Below the pieces are notes generated by a model. The model saw nothing but the letters and a program-made list of their open reading frames with translations. It searched no databases and was not told the origin of the DNA. From GCA-2733415 sp964635575 (lineage in GTDB: Bacteria; Bacteroidota; Bacteroidia; Flavobacteriales; Flavobacteriaceae), in the NCBI GenBank assembly GCA_964635575.1, contig CAZWNY010000020.1:1-29734 (forward strand): DNA of 29,734 bases, read 5' to 3'. A program made the translations under genes and the position numbers. Below are positions 21,281 through 29,398 of this stretch, in pieces. Position 1 is the first letter of the stretch; each line of letters starts with the position of its first letter.

Positions 21281-21748
21281 ATGGCAAAGTTTAAAAAGAA
21301 AAAAAGCGGAGAGTTGCCACAAGCATCTACAGCTGCTTTACCAGATATTGTATTCATGTTATTGTTTTTTTTCATGACAGTAACAGTAATGAAAGACGGA
21401 GATTTAATGGTTGAAAACAAACTTCCAACCGCAGAAACTATAGAAAAATTAGATCGTAAAAATAAAAAAATCATGTACATTTATGCTGGTAAACCGGCAA
21501 AAGGATATAAAAAATTCGGTACAGAAGGTGTGTTGCAATTAAATGATAAAATAGCACAAACAACAGATTTAAAACAATTTATTCATACAGAACTGGCGTT
21601 GCGAGATCAAGAAGTAATTCCGTTTATGGTAACCGCATTAAAAGTAGATGTAAATGTAAATATGGGTTTAATCACCGATGTTAAAACTGAATTACGTAAA
21701 GAAAACATGCTTAAAATTAGTTACATAGCAACTAAATCTACTAGATAA
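21281..21748 (+). CDS. exbD: Second ExbD/TolR-family protein
   Basis: A 155-residue ExbD homologue of standard architecture: a basic N-terminus (AKFKKKKSGE), one membrane helix LPDIVFMLLFFFMTVTVM (20-37) with the proton-relay aspartate at residue 22, and a periplasmic domain containing IMYIYAGKP and LRDQEVIPFMVTALKVDVNVNMG. It has no cysteine insertion, so the operon encodes two clearly different ExbD subunits, probably forming a heterodimer inside the ExbB pentamer. It is the last gene of the operon; no TonB gene follows before the terminator at about 21860. Confidence 0.92.
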   Translation: MAKFKKKKSGELPQASTAALPDIVFMLLFFFMTVTVMKDGDLMVENKLPTAETIEKLDRKNKKIMYIYAGKPAKGYKKFGTEGVLQLNDKIAQTTDLKQFIHTELALRDQEVIPFMVTALKVDVNVNMGLITDVKTELRKENMLKISYIATKSTR

Positions 21749-21858
21749 CGATTTTTTTTTAAAATCAACAACCTCATTTAAGGGTGCGCATAATATACCT
21801 AAGGAAACCCATTTAATTTTGAGATAAACCTTAGAGAAAAAAACCCTCAAATAAAAAA

Positions 21859-21897
21859 ATTTAAAAAGCACGCTACTTTGTAGGGTGCTTTTTAAAT
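21859..21897 (+). terminator. Strong terminator after the ExbB/ExbD operon
   Basis: ATTTAAAAAGCAC (21859-21871) and GTGCTTTTTAAAT (21885-21897) form a 13-bp perfect stem, extended inward by CTAC/GTAG around TTT. The 110-base leader between exbD and this hairpin contains further short inverted repeats such as CTAAGG (21799-21804) / CCTTAG (21829-21834). Confidence 0.85.
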
Positions 21898-21943
21898 ATA
21901 TGTTTTAAGCTTTAAATATACAACAATTATATTTTTTACTTTT

Positions 21944-21974
21944 TTTGTAACCTTTTGAAGCATTAATACGTATA
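21944..21974 (+). promoter_or_regulatory. Candidate promoter of the primary sigma-factor gene
   Basis: TTTG (21944-21947), 19 bases, TACGTATA (21967-21974) fits the primary-sigma spacing but with two mismatches in the -7 element. The same stretch can be read as an ECF-type promoter, GTAACC (21947-21952), 16 bases, CGTATA (21969-21974). It lies 44 bases before the ATG. Confidence 0.45.
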
Positions 21975-22018
21975 ACTATATACACAAGCACATTTAATGT
22001 AAATTACAGAAATATAAT

Positions 22019-22882
22019 ATGAGACAACTAAAAATCACCAAACAGGTTACTAATAGAGAAACCGCATCTTTAGACAAATATTTACAAGAAATAGGAAAAG
22101 TTGATTTAATTACAGCCGATGAAGAAGTAGAATTAGCACAACGAATAAAAGCTGGTGATCAAGAAGCATTAGAAAAACTAACCAAAGCAAACTTACGTTT
22201 TGTAGTTTCTGTAGCAAAACAATACCAAAACCAAGGATTAACCCTACCCGATTTAATAAATGAAGGAAACTTAGGGCTAATTAAAGCCGCAAAACGTTTT
22301 GATGAAACACGTGGGTTTAAATTTATTTCTTACGCAGTTTGGTGGATCAGACAATCTATTTTACAAGCATTAGCTGAACAATCTCGTATTGTACGTTTAC
22401 CTTTAAATAAAATAGGATCTATTAATAAAATTAATAAAACCTATGCGTTTTTAGAGCAAGCACATGAACGTGTACCATCTCCATCAGAAATTGCAAAGGA
22501 ATTAGATATGACAATTAATGACGTAAAAGAATCCATGAAAAATTCTGGACGTCACGTATCTATGGACGCACCTTTGGTAGAAGGAGAAGATTCTAATTTA
22601 TACGATGTTTTACGTTCTGGAGAATCTCCAAACCCAGACCGTCAATTATTAATAGAGTCATTGCAAACAGAAATAAGTAGAGCTTTAGAAACCCTAACAC
22701 CTCGTGAAGCAGACGTTGTACATTTATATTTTGGATTAGGCGAACAACACCCAATGACATTAGAAGAGATAGGAGAAACATTCGATTTAACTCGCGAACG
22801 TGTACGTCAAATAAAAGAAAAAGCAATTAGACGCCTAAAACATACATCACGTAGTAAAATACTAAAAACATACTTAGGATAA
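22019..22882 (+). CDS. rpoD: Primary RNA polymerase sigma factor (SigA/RpoD of Bacteroidota)
   Basis: A 287-residue group 1 sigma-70 factor of the short type typical of the phylum: region 1.1 and the long non-conserved insert are absent. Region 1.2 begins TASLDKYLQEIGKVDLIT. Regions 2.1-2.4 cover LRFVVSVAKQYQNQGLTLPDLINEG through KFISYAVWWIRQSILQAL, where the -7 element is melted and read. Region 3 follows (RVPSPSEIAKELD). Region 4 has the helix-turn-helix MTLEEIGETFDLTRERVRQIKEKAIRRL that contacts the -33 element. It directs transcription from TTTG/TAnnTTTG promoters such as those noted here. Monocistronic, terminator 130 bases after the stop. Confidence 0.97.
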   Translation: MRQLKITKQVTNRETASLDKYLQEIGKVDLITADEEVELAQRIKAGDQEALEKLTKANLRFVVSVAKQYQNQGLTLPDLINEGNLGLIKAAKRFDETRGFKFISYAVWWIRQSILQALAEQSRIVRLPLNKIGSINKINKTYAFLEQAHERVPSPSEIAKELDMTINDVKESMKNSGRHVSMDAPLVEGEDSNLYDVLRSGESPNPDRQLLIESLQTEISRALETLTPREADVVHLYFGLGEQHPMTLEEIGETFDLTRERVRQIKEKAIRRLKHTSRSKILKTYLG

Positions 22883-23013
22883 ACGTAAAAAAAAGAATCC
22901 TTTTACTAGGGATATGTTCTTTACAAATAACTAAGTTTACGACAAACGAAACAATATTAAAACGATCGCTATTTGTGATAAAAAAATAATCTGTTCGTTT
23001 TTTGATTGATAAA

Positions 23014-23049
23014 AAACCCTCAGCTGATTACTGAGGGTTTATTTTTTTT
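23014..23049 (+). terminator. Strong terminator after rpoD
   Basis: AAACCCTCAG (23014-23023) / CTGAGGGTTT (23031-23040) with a seven-base loop, followed by A and eight T. A second, incomplete copy of the left arm (AAAACCCTCGGC, about 23073-23084) occurs 50 bases on. Confidence 0.9.
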
Positions 23050-23140
23050 ACAAACAATCACCTAAAACAAAAAAAACCCTCGGCTTTTTGTTAAAAATAA
23101 TAATTAACTTACGACCAATTATATAATTAACTCATGTTTT

Positions 23141-24478
23141 ATGGAAGAACACATTGTAATAATTGGTAACGGAATTTCAGGAATAACTTGCGCTCGTCAT
23201 ATCAGAAAAAATAGTGCTAAAAAAATTACTGTAATTTCTTCTGAAACCGAATATTTTTTTTCCCGTACCGCTTTAATGTACATATATATGGGGCATTTAA
23301 AATTTGAACACACACAACCTTATGAAAATTGGTTTTGGAAAAAAAACCAGATAAATTTATTAAAAAAATACGTTACTGAAATACAAGCTGAAAATAATAC
23401 ACTTGTATTTAAGGACAATACTACCATAAAATATGATAAACTCATCATCGCAACAGGATCAAAACCCAATAAACTTGGATGGAAAGGCGAAAATTTAGAT
23501 GGCGTTATGGGCATGTATCACAAACAAGATTTAGACGAAATAGAAAAACACTCCAAAAATTGTAAACGTGCAGTTATTGTAGGTGGCGGATTAATTGGTA
23601 TTGAGCTTGCAGAAATGTTAAACAGCAGAAACATACCCGTAACTTTTTTAGTTAAAGAAAATAGTTTTTGGAATAAAGTATTACCCAAAGAAGAATCAGA
23701 AATAATAAACCGTCATATTTTAGAGCATCATATAGATTTACGTTTAGGCGTAAATTTGGAAGAAATAAAATCCGATAAAAACGGAAAAGTAAAATCCGTT
23801 ATAATAAAAGAAACCAACGAAGAAATAGCATGTAGTTTAGTAGGTTTAACCGCAGGAGTTTCACCAAATATTAATTTTTTAAAGTATTCTAAAGTTGAAA
23901 CCAACAAAGGTATCTTAGTTAATAATTACCTACAAACCAACATTAAAAACATTTATGCAATAGGCGATTGTGCCGAGCAACATAAAGCCATTGGAAGCAG
24001 AAAAAGTATAGAATCCGTTTGGTACACAGGTAGGATGATGGCAGAAACCTTAGCGCAAACTATTTGTGGAAACAAAAAACAATACAAGCCAGGAAATTGG
24101 TTTAATTCCGCTAAATTTTTAGATATCGAATACCAAACTTACGGATGGGTTTGGGCAACACCAAAACCTGAGGAAACTCATTTTTATTGGGAACATAAAA
24201 GCGGTAAAAAAAGCATCCGTTTAGCATATCACACAAAAACCAATGTGTTTTTAGGAATAAATGTATTAGGTATTAGAATCCGACACGAGATAATCGACAA
24301 ATGGTTAACTGAACAAAAAAACATTCATGAAGTGTTATCATTATTAAAAGACGCCAATTTTGACCCCGAATTTTATACACCATACGAAACTGAAATTGTA
24401 GCACAGTTTAATACAGAAAATAAAACCAATATTAAAGTAAAAAAAAGAAGTTGGAAACGAATTTTAAATTTATCATAA
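23141..24478 (+). CDS. NAD(P)/FAD-dependent oxidoreductase (pyridine nucleotide-disulfide reductase family)
   Basis: A 445-residue flavoprotein resembling the reductase subunits of nitrite reductase (NirB) and rubredoxin/ferredoxin reductases. GNGISG (9-14) binds the FAD ADP moiety, ATGS is at 105-108, GGGLIG at 148-153 binds NAD(P)H, and AIGDCAE at 273-279 is the second FAD motif. There is no redox-active CxxxxC. About 120 residues after the flavin domains (from about 325) form a distinct C-terminal domain rich in aromatic residues (YGWVWATPKPEETHFYWEHK). It should pass electrons from NAD(P)H to a one-electron carrier. The membrane Fe-S protein starting seven bases downstream is the obvious partner. 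Confidence 0.88.
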   Translation: MEEHIVIIGNGISGITCARHIRKNSAKKITVISSETEYFFSRTALMYIYMGHLKFEHTQPYENWFWKKNQINLLKKYVTEIQAENNTLVFKDNTTIKYDKLIIATGSKPNKLGWKGENLDGVMGMYHKQDLDEIEKHSKNCKRAVIVGGGLIGIELAEMLNSRNIPVTFLVKENSFWNKVLPKEESEIINRHILEHHIDLRLGVNLEEIKSDKNGKVKSVIIKETNEEIACSLVGLTAGVSPNINFLKYSKVETNKGILVNNYLQTNIKNIYAIGDCAEQHKAIGSRKSIESVWYTGRMMAETLAQTICGNKKQYKPGNWFNSAKFLDIEYQTYGWVWATPKPEETHFYWEHKSGKKSIRLAYHTKTNVFLGINVLGIRIRHEIIDKWLTEQKNIHEVLSLLKDANFDPEFYTPYETEIVAQFNTENKTNIKVKKRSWKRILNLS

Positions 24479-24485
24479 CTATAAA

Positions 24486-25937
24486 ATGGAATCAAAACAC
24501 GCAAGTTTTTCAATATCAAATCCGCATAAAATAAATTTAGACGGAATTCAGAAAATCAGTTTTGGTTCAGCAATTTTGGGGGTGTTTATTTTAGCACTAT
24601 CATTTTTAGGAATCCAATTTGCAAATACAGGAATTGTTTTAATAATTTCACTAAGTTTAATTATTGTTGGTACCGCAATTTATGCACACAGAACCTATTT
24701 GTTACAACCTGAAGGCGTTAAAAATAATCACATTTGGTTTACTCCGCTTACCAACAGAGGTGTTTGGGCTTGGGTTTTGGCCATTATTTTAACCTCATTT
24801 TATGTTGTATTATATTGGTTTCCAGAATATTTAGGTTTACACACAGGAGCAAATGGAATAAATGAAGGTTTAATTGCTTTTTTTGATCCGTTAAGTAATT
24901 TATTGCAAGGAAAGTCGGCAAGCGAATGGTTTGTATACGGTACGTTATATACCGTTTTAATTGTTGGGTTGGGTATCAAATTTATTTATAAATATAGACA
25001 CAAAAAATATCAAATAATCCGTACTAGCGTTGTAATGGGTTCACAAGTAATTTTTGCATATATTATTCCTGAAATTCTAGCAGCTTTAAATTTAAATGAC
25101 GCTACAAATGCAAACGGGAAACATATTGGTTGGTATGATACGGATTTAAAAAACGTATGGCCATTAGATTATGATTTTTTCAACAAATGGCATTTAGACG
25201 CAATGCAAGCGCCCGAATATCAGCCCTTAGGAATAACTTATTTAATTTGGGGAATTGTATTGTTTCTGGTCGTTACTCCTTTTTTATCCTATTTAGTTGG
25301 TAAAAGGTGGTATTGCTCTTGGATTTGTGGTTGCGGTGGTTTAGCAGAAACAGCAGGTGATCCGTTCAGACATTTATCTTCTAAAAAATTATCCGCTTGG
25401 AAATTAGAACGATGGATGATACATATAATCATGATTTTAGTTTTTGTAATGACCGCAGTAACATTATACGGTTATTTTGCTAACACAGAAAAAATTTTTG
25501 GATTAAGTATTTACACCTATTTTCAAAAACCGTATGGCTTTTTAATTGGAGCAGCATTTTCAGGAGTTGTAGGTGTAGGGTTTTATCCACTTTTAGGAAG
25601 TAGAGTTTGGTGTAGGTTTGGTTGCCCAATGGCAGGTTATATGGGGTTATTTCAACGCTTTAAATCGAAATTCAGAATTACCACAAACGGAGGACAATGC
25701 ATATCCTGTGGAAACTGTTCAACCTATTGTGAGCAAGGGATTGATGTGCGACATTACGCTCAAAAAGGTCAAAACATTGTTCGCTCAAGTTGTGTTGGTT
25801 GTGGCGTATGCAGTGTCGTTTGCCCTCGTGGTGTTTTAAAATTAGAAAATGGTGCAAATGACGACAAAACACGCTATATTGCGCCTGAAATAATGTTAGG
25901 AAACGACATTGATTTACTTAGTTTTTTAAAAAAATAA
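24486..25937 (+). CDS. Membrane-bound polyferredoxin (NapH/NosR/CcoG-like 4Fe-4S protein)
   Basis: A 483-residue inner-membrane electron-transfer protein. Hydrophobic helices lie at about 24-42, 49-66, 94-111, 149-168, 183-200, 250-271, 309-330 and 349-370. Two juxtamembrane cysteine groups follow helices as in NapH and NosR: Cys277/281/283 (CSWICGCGG) and Cys376/380 (CRFGCP). The C-terminal cytoplasmic domain has two 4Fe-4S ferredoxin motifs: Cys405/408/411/415 (CISCGNCSTYCEQ, Glu instead of Pro after the last Cys) and Cys436/439/442/446 (CVGCGVCSVVCP). It should carry electrons between the flavoprotein upstream and a quinone or periplasmic acceptor. The terminal acceptor is unknown; no nos, nap or nir gene is in view. 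Confidence 0.9.
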   Translation: MESKHASFSISNPHKINLDGIQKISFGSAILGVFILALSFLGIQFANTGIVLIISLSLIIVGTAIYAHRTYLLQPEGVKNNHIWFTPLTNRGVWAWVLAIILTSFYVVLYWFPEYLGLHTGANGINEGLIAFFDPLSNLLQGKSASEWFVYGTLYTVLIVGLGIKFIYKYRHKKYQIIRTSVVMGSQVIFAYIIPEILAALNLNDATNANGKHIGWYDTDLKNVWPLDYDFFNKWHLDAMQAPEYQPLGITYLIWGIVLFLVVTPFLSYLVGKRWYCSWICGCGGLAETAGDPFRHLSSKKLSAWKLERWMIHIIMILVFVMTAVTLYGYFANTEKIFGLSIYTYFQKPYGFLIGAAFSGVVGVGFYPLLGSRVWCRFGCPMAGYMGLFQRFKSKFRITTNGGQCISCGNCSTYCEQGIDVRHYAQKGQNIVRSSCVGCGVCSVVCPRGVLKLENGANDDKTRYIAPEIMLGNDIDLLSFLKK

Positions 25938-25984
25938 ATGATATGGTTTAGTTTTAATAGTTTTAAAACTAAAATAAATAAAAT

Positions 25985-26179
25985 ATGAAAAAAATAATAT
26001 CCCTTATCGGAGTAATACTATTTCTTGTTTCTTGTGGATCTTCTAGACCAAAATATTCACGTTGTCCTAAAAACAAACGTTGTGTAGATTTTTCAACCTT
26101 ATCGCAAAAAAATATTGTATTCGTAAATTTAATAGAAAAAACAAAAAATCATCTTGTTTTTAATACTTTTGTGCTTTAA
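25985..26179 (+). CDS. Small lipoprotein of unknown function
   Basis: A 64-residue frame with a clear lipoprotein signal: MKKIISLIGVILFLVSCG, lipobox LVSC, acylated Cys17. The mature part is short and basic (SSRPKYSRCPKNKRCVDF) with a second cysteine pair, Cys27 and Cys33. The last 25 residues are hydrophobic and AT-coded and look less protein-like than the first 40, so the true end may have shifted by a frameshift or loss of an earlier stop. Position: 47 bases after the polyferredoxin and ten before the glycosyltransferase, same strand, likely the same transcript. I do not recognise the family. Confidence 0.55.
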   Translation: MKKIISLIGVILFLVSCGSSRPKYSRCPKNKRCVDFSTLSQKNIVFVNLIEKTKNHLVFNTFVL

Positions 26180-26189
26180 TACAATATAA

Positions 26190-26882
26190 ATGACCCACAT
26201 AAAAGTAATTATTCCTGCGTATAACGAAGAAGATGCTATTGCCAATGTAATTGCTAAAATACCCAGTATTGTTAATGAAATTATTGTAGTAAATAACAAC
26301 TCTACCGATAATACCGTTTCCATTGCAAAAAATGCAGGAGCAACCGTACTTACCGAAACTCAAAAAGGCTACGGATATGCTTGTTTAAAAGGAATGGAGT
26401 ACATTGCTAGGGCAACTGAAAAACCCGATATTATTGTGTTTTTAGATGGTGATTTTAGCGATTACCCCGAAGAGTTAACCAAAATTGTAGCTCCAATAAT
26501 TAACGATAATATCGACTTTGTAGTTGGAGCAAGAGCGTCACACTTACGAGAAGAAGGTTCCGTTACACCACAACAAATTTTCGGAAATTGGTTAGCATGT
26601 AGCTTAATGAAACTTTTTTTTAACGCCAAATTTACCGACCTAGGTCCGTTTAGAGCTATTAAATACAACCAACTTTTAAGCCTAAAAATGGAAGATAAAA
26701 CCTATGGTTGGACAGTGGAAATGCAACTTAAAGTGTTAAAAGCTAATATGCCATATATAGAGGTGCCTTTGCGATATAAAAAAAGAATTGGCACATCAAA
26801 GGTGTCAGGTACAGTAAAAGGTAGTATATTTGCAGGCGTTAAAATTTTAACGTGGATTTTTAAATATAGTTTCAAAAAATAG
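26190..26882 (+). CDS. Family 2 glycosyltransferase (DPM1-like)
   Basis: A 230-residue GT-A fold enzyme. IIPAYNEEDAI (7-17) begins the nucleotide-sugar site, VVNNNSTDNT (33-42) contains the first conserved Asp, and FLDGDFSDYPEE (84-95) holds the metal-binding DxD-like triad at 86-88. GPFRAIKY and YGWTVEMQLKVL are typical of the dolichol-phosphate mannosyltransferase-like group. There are no membrane helices except a weakly hydrophobic C-terminus. It probably transfers a sugar from a nucleotide or lipid donor to a lipid carrier; donor and acceptor are not readable. The stop overlaps the next gene start by one base (TAGTG). Confidence 0.88.
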   Translation: MTHIKVIIPAYNEEDAIANVIAKIPSIVNEIIVVNNNSTDNTVSIAKNAGATVLTETQKGYGYACLKGMEYIARATEKPDIIVFLDGDFSDYPEELTKIVAPIINDNIDFVVGARASHLREEGSVTPQQIFGNWLACSLMKLFFNAKFTDLGPFRAIKYNQLLSLKMEDKTYGWTVEMQLKVLKANMPYIEVPLRYKKRIGTSKVSGTVKGSIFAGVKILTWIFKYSFKK

Positions 26883-28396
26883 TGGAGAATTTTATTCTAT
26901 ACAGTTCTTATGTAATTATGGTGATATACTCTATATCACTAGTTATTATTTTGTTTTATGCCTTAGCGCAATTAAACCTATTGATTAATTATTTAAAAGC
27001 ACAAAAAAAAACAGATAATTCGCCAAAATTTAACTTAAATAATATAGAAGAAACACCTTACATAACCATTCAATTACCACTATATAATGAAATGTACGTG
27101 GTAAAAAGGCTATTAGAAAACATTGCACAAATTGAGTACCCAAAAAATAAACTAGAAATTCAAGTTTTAGACGACTCTACTGATGAAACTGTAAGTACTA
27201 CTAAAAAACAAATTACAGAATTACAAAAAACAGGATTAGATATTGTTTACATACATCGTACCAATCGAGAAGGGTTTAAAGCAGGTGCTTTAAAAGCAGG
27301 TTTAGAGGTTGCCAAAGGAGAGTTTATTGCTATTTTTGACGCTGATTTTTTGCCTCAAAAAAATTGGTTAAAACGTACAGTTCCTTACTTTAAAGATGAT
27401 AAAATAGGCGTAGTACAAACCCGCTGGGGACATATTAATAGAAACTACTCCTTACTAACAAAAATACAAGCATTTGCTTTAGACGCACACTTTACTTTAG
27501 AACAAGTAGGTAGAAACAGTAAAGGTCATTTTATTAACTTTAATGGCACCGCAGGTTTATGGCGTAAAACGTGTATTTATGATGCTGGTAATTGGGAAGG
27601 CGACACACTTACCGAAGATTTAGATTTAAGCTATCGAGCGCAATTAAAAAATTGGAAATTTAAATATTTAGTAGATGTAGAAACCCCTGCCGAATTACCC
27701 GTAGTAATTAGTGCCGCACGATCACAACAATTTAGATGGAATAAAGGTGGAGCAGAAAACTTTCAAAAAATGTTTAAAAGAGTAATTGCCTCAAAATTAC
27801 CATTTAAAACAAAATTTCACGGAGTAATGCACCTATTAAACAGTACCATGTTTTTAAATGTATTTGTAGTAGCGGTATTAAGTATTCCTATGTTGTATAT
27901 AAAAAACTATTTTGAACACTTTAGGTCGTATTTTATTGTAATGAGTATGTTTGTACTTAGTACATTAATCTTTTTTGTTTGCTACTGGTTTATGTACCGA
28001 AACGTAAATGGAAAAGGATTTAAAAATTTCTTTAATTATATCGGTCAATTTTTTGCGTTTTTCTCAATAGCAATGGGTTTTTCATTACACAACTCAATCG
28101 CAGTTTTAGAAGGGCATCGAGGTAAAAAAAGTCCGTTTGTACGCACACCAAAATTTAATATTAATAAACTTTCAGACTCTTGGAAAGACAATAAATACCT
28201 CGCAAAAAACATCTCTAAAAATGTAATAATAGAAGGTTTTTTGCTGCTATATTTTTTATTTGGCTTAGCAAGTTCTTACTTAGTAACTGTAATTGGTGGA
28301 GCCGAAAAAATGGATTTTGGGTTAGTGCCTTTTCACTTAATGTTAGTTGCAGGTTTTGGTTTTGTGTTTTTCAAATCAATAACATCTAAAGTTTAA
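26882..28396 (+). CDS. Membrane family 2 glycosyltransferase (cellulose synthase-like)
   Basis: A 504-residue processive-type glycosyltransferase. One N-terminal helix (about 8-34) precedes the catalytic domain: QLPLYNE (64-70), DDS at 97-99, DAD at 153-155, TED at 244-246 and QQFRW at 282-286, that is, the full D,D,D,QxxRW signature. Three or four C-terminal helices follow (about 313-335, 350-372, 380-405 and 450-495). Such enzymes polymerise beta-linked sugars such as glucans or glucomannans, or glycosylate lipids, at the inner membrane. The start is a GTG at 26882 overlapping the preceding stop, so translation is coupled and the two glycosyltransferases probably act in one pathway. No terminator is obvious before era. 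Confidence 0.9.
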   Translation: MENFILYSSYVIMVIYSISLVIILFYALAQLNLLINYLKAQKKTDNSPKFNLNNIEETPYITIQLPLYNEMYVVKRLLENIAQIEYPKNKLEIQVLDDSTDETVSTTKKQITELQKTGLDIVYIHRTNREGFKAGALKAGLEVAKGEFIAIFDADFLPQKNWLKRTVPYFKDDKIGVVQTRWGHINRNYSLLTKIQAFALDAHFTLEQVGRNSKGHFINFNGTAGLWRKTCIYDAGNWEGDTLTEDLDLSYRAQLKNWKFKYLVDVETPAELPVVISAARSQQFRWNKGGAENFQKMFKRVIASKLPFKTKFHGVMHLLNSTMFLNVFVVAVLSIPMLYIKNYFEHFRSYFIVMSMFVLSTLIFFVCYWFMYRNVNGKGFKNFFNYIGQFFAFFSIAMGFSLHNSIAVLEGHRGKKSPFVRTPKFNINKLSDSWKDNKYLAKNISKNVIIEGFLLLYFLFGLASSYLVTVIGGAEKMDFGLVPFHLMLVAGFGFVFFKSITSKV

Positions 28397-28482
28397 TTAC
28401 AGATTAACACCTTGTTAACCCAACTATAATTCTTCATTTTTTTACATCAAATAGTATCTGTTTTTATTGAACTTAAAAAACG

Positions 28483-28490
28483 TATATTTG
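28483..28490 (+). promoter_or_regulatory. -7 element of the era promoter
   Basis: TATATTTG matches TAnnTTTG exactly and lies 20 bases before the era ATG. The region 17-23 bases upstream (GTTTTT) has no clear TTTG. Confidence 0.6.
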
Positions 28491-28510
28491 CATAAATATT
28501 TTTAATAATT

Positions 28511-29398
28511 ATGACTACACACAAAGCAGGTTTTGTAAATATTATTGGCAACCCAAATGTTGGAAAATCAACATTAATGAACGCTTTTATTGGTGAAAAG
28601 CTATCTATTATTACTTCTAAAGCACAAACCACACGTCATCGTATTTTAGGCATTGTAAACGGAGATGATTTTCAAGTAGTTTTGTCAGATACTCCAGGCA
28701 TCATTAAGCCCGCTTACGAGTTACAAGCATCTATGATGGATTTTGTAAAATCTGCTTTTGAAGATGCTGATATTTTACTATATATGGTAGAAATTGGAGA
28801 ACAAAACTTAAAAGACGAAGCCTTTTTTAAAAAAATATCTAACTCTAAAATACCCGTTTTATTATTATTAAATAAAATAGATAAATCAGATCAAGAAACC
28901 TTAGAAAATCAAATGCAATATTGGTCAGAAAAAGTCCCTAATGCAGAAGTATATCCTATTTCAGCATTAGAAAATTTTAATGTAAAAGAAGTTTTTGACC
29001 GTATTTTAAGCTTGTTGCCAGAATCTCCTGCGTTTTACCCTAAAGATCAATTGACCGATAAGCCAGAACGCTTTTTTGTAAACGAAAATATTCGTGAAAA
29101 AATATTAATGCATTACAAAAAAGAAATTCCGTATGCAGTAGAAATTTTAACAGAAGAGTTTTTTGAAGATGAAAAAATCATCCGTATTCGTTCTATAATT
29201 ATGGTAGAGCGAGAAACACAAAAAGGTATTATTATTGGACATAAGGGAAGTGCTTTAAAAAGAGTTGGTGTAGAAGCACGTAAAGATTTAGAAAAATTTT
29301 TCGGAAAACAAATTCACTTAGAGCTATATGTTAAGGTAAACAAAAACTGGCGATCTAATAGTCAACAATTAAGGCGTTTTGGGTACAATCAAAAGTAA
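28511..29398 (+). CDS. era: Ribosome-assembly GTPase Era
   Basis: A 295-residue GTPase that binds the 3' end of 16S rRNA and helps mature the 30S subunit. The G domain has GNPNVGKS (13-20, P-loop), the switch I region KAQTTRHR, DTPGI (G3), NKID (G4) and ISALE (G5). The C-terminal KH RNA-binding domain includes IIIGHKGSALKRVGVEARKDL and ends in the Era signature LYVKVNKNWR followed by a short tail. The length is typical. It is transcribed from its own promoter, 114 bases after the glycosyltransferase gene. Confidence 0.97.
   Translation: MTTHKAGFVNIIGNPNVGKSTLMNAFIGEKLSIITSKAQTTRHRILGIVNGDDFQVVLSDTPGIIKPAYELQASMMDFVKSAFEDADILLYMVEIGEQNLKDEAFFKKISNSKIPVLLLLNKIDKSDQETLENQMQYWSEKVPNAEVYPISALENFNVKEVFDRILSLLPESPAFYPKDQLTDKPERFFVNENIREKILMHYKKEIPYAVEILTEEFFEDEKIIRIRSIIMVERETQKGIIIGHKGSALKRVGVEARKDLEKFFGKQIHLELYVKVNKNWRSNSQQLRRFGYNQK

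Noticed and set aside
25618..25839. 73-codon plus-strand ORF inside the polyferredoxin gene
   Set aside because: Alternative frame within the ferredoxin motif region; the main frame holds eight regularly spaced cysteines.
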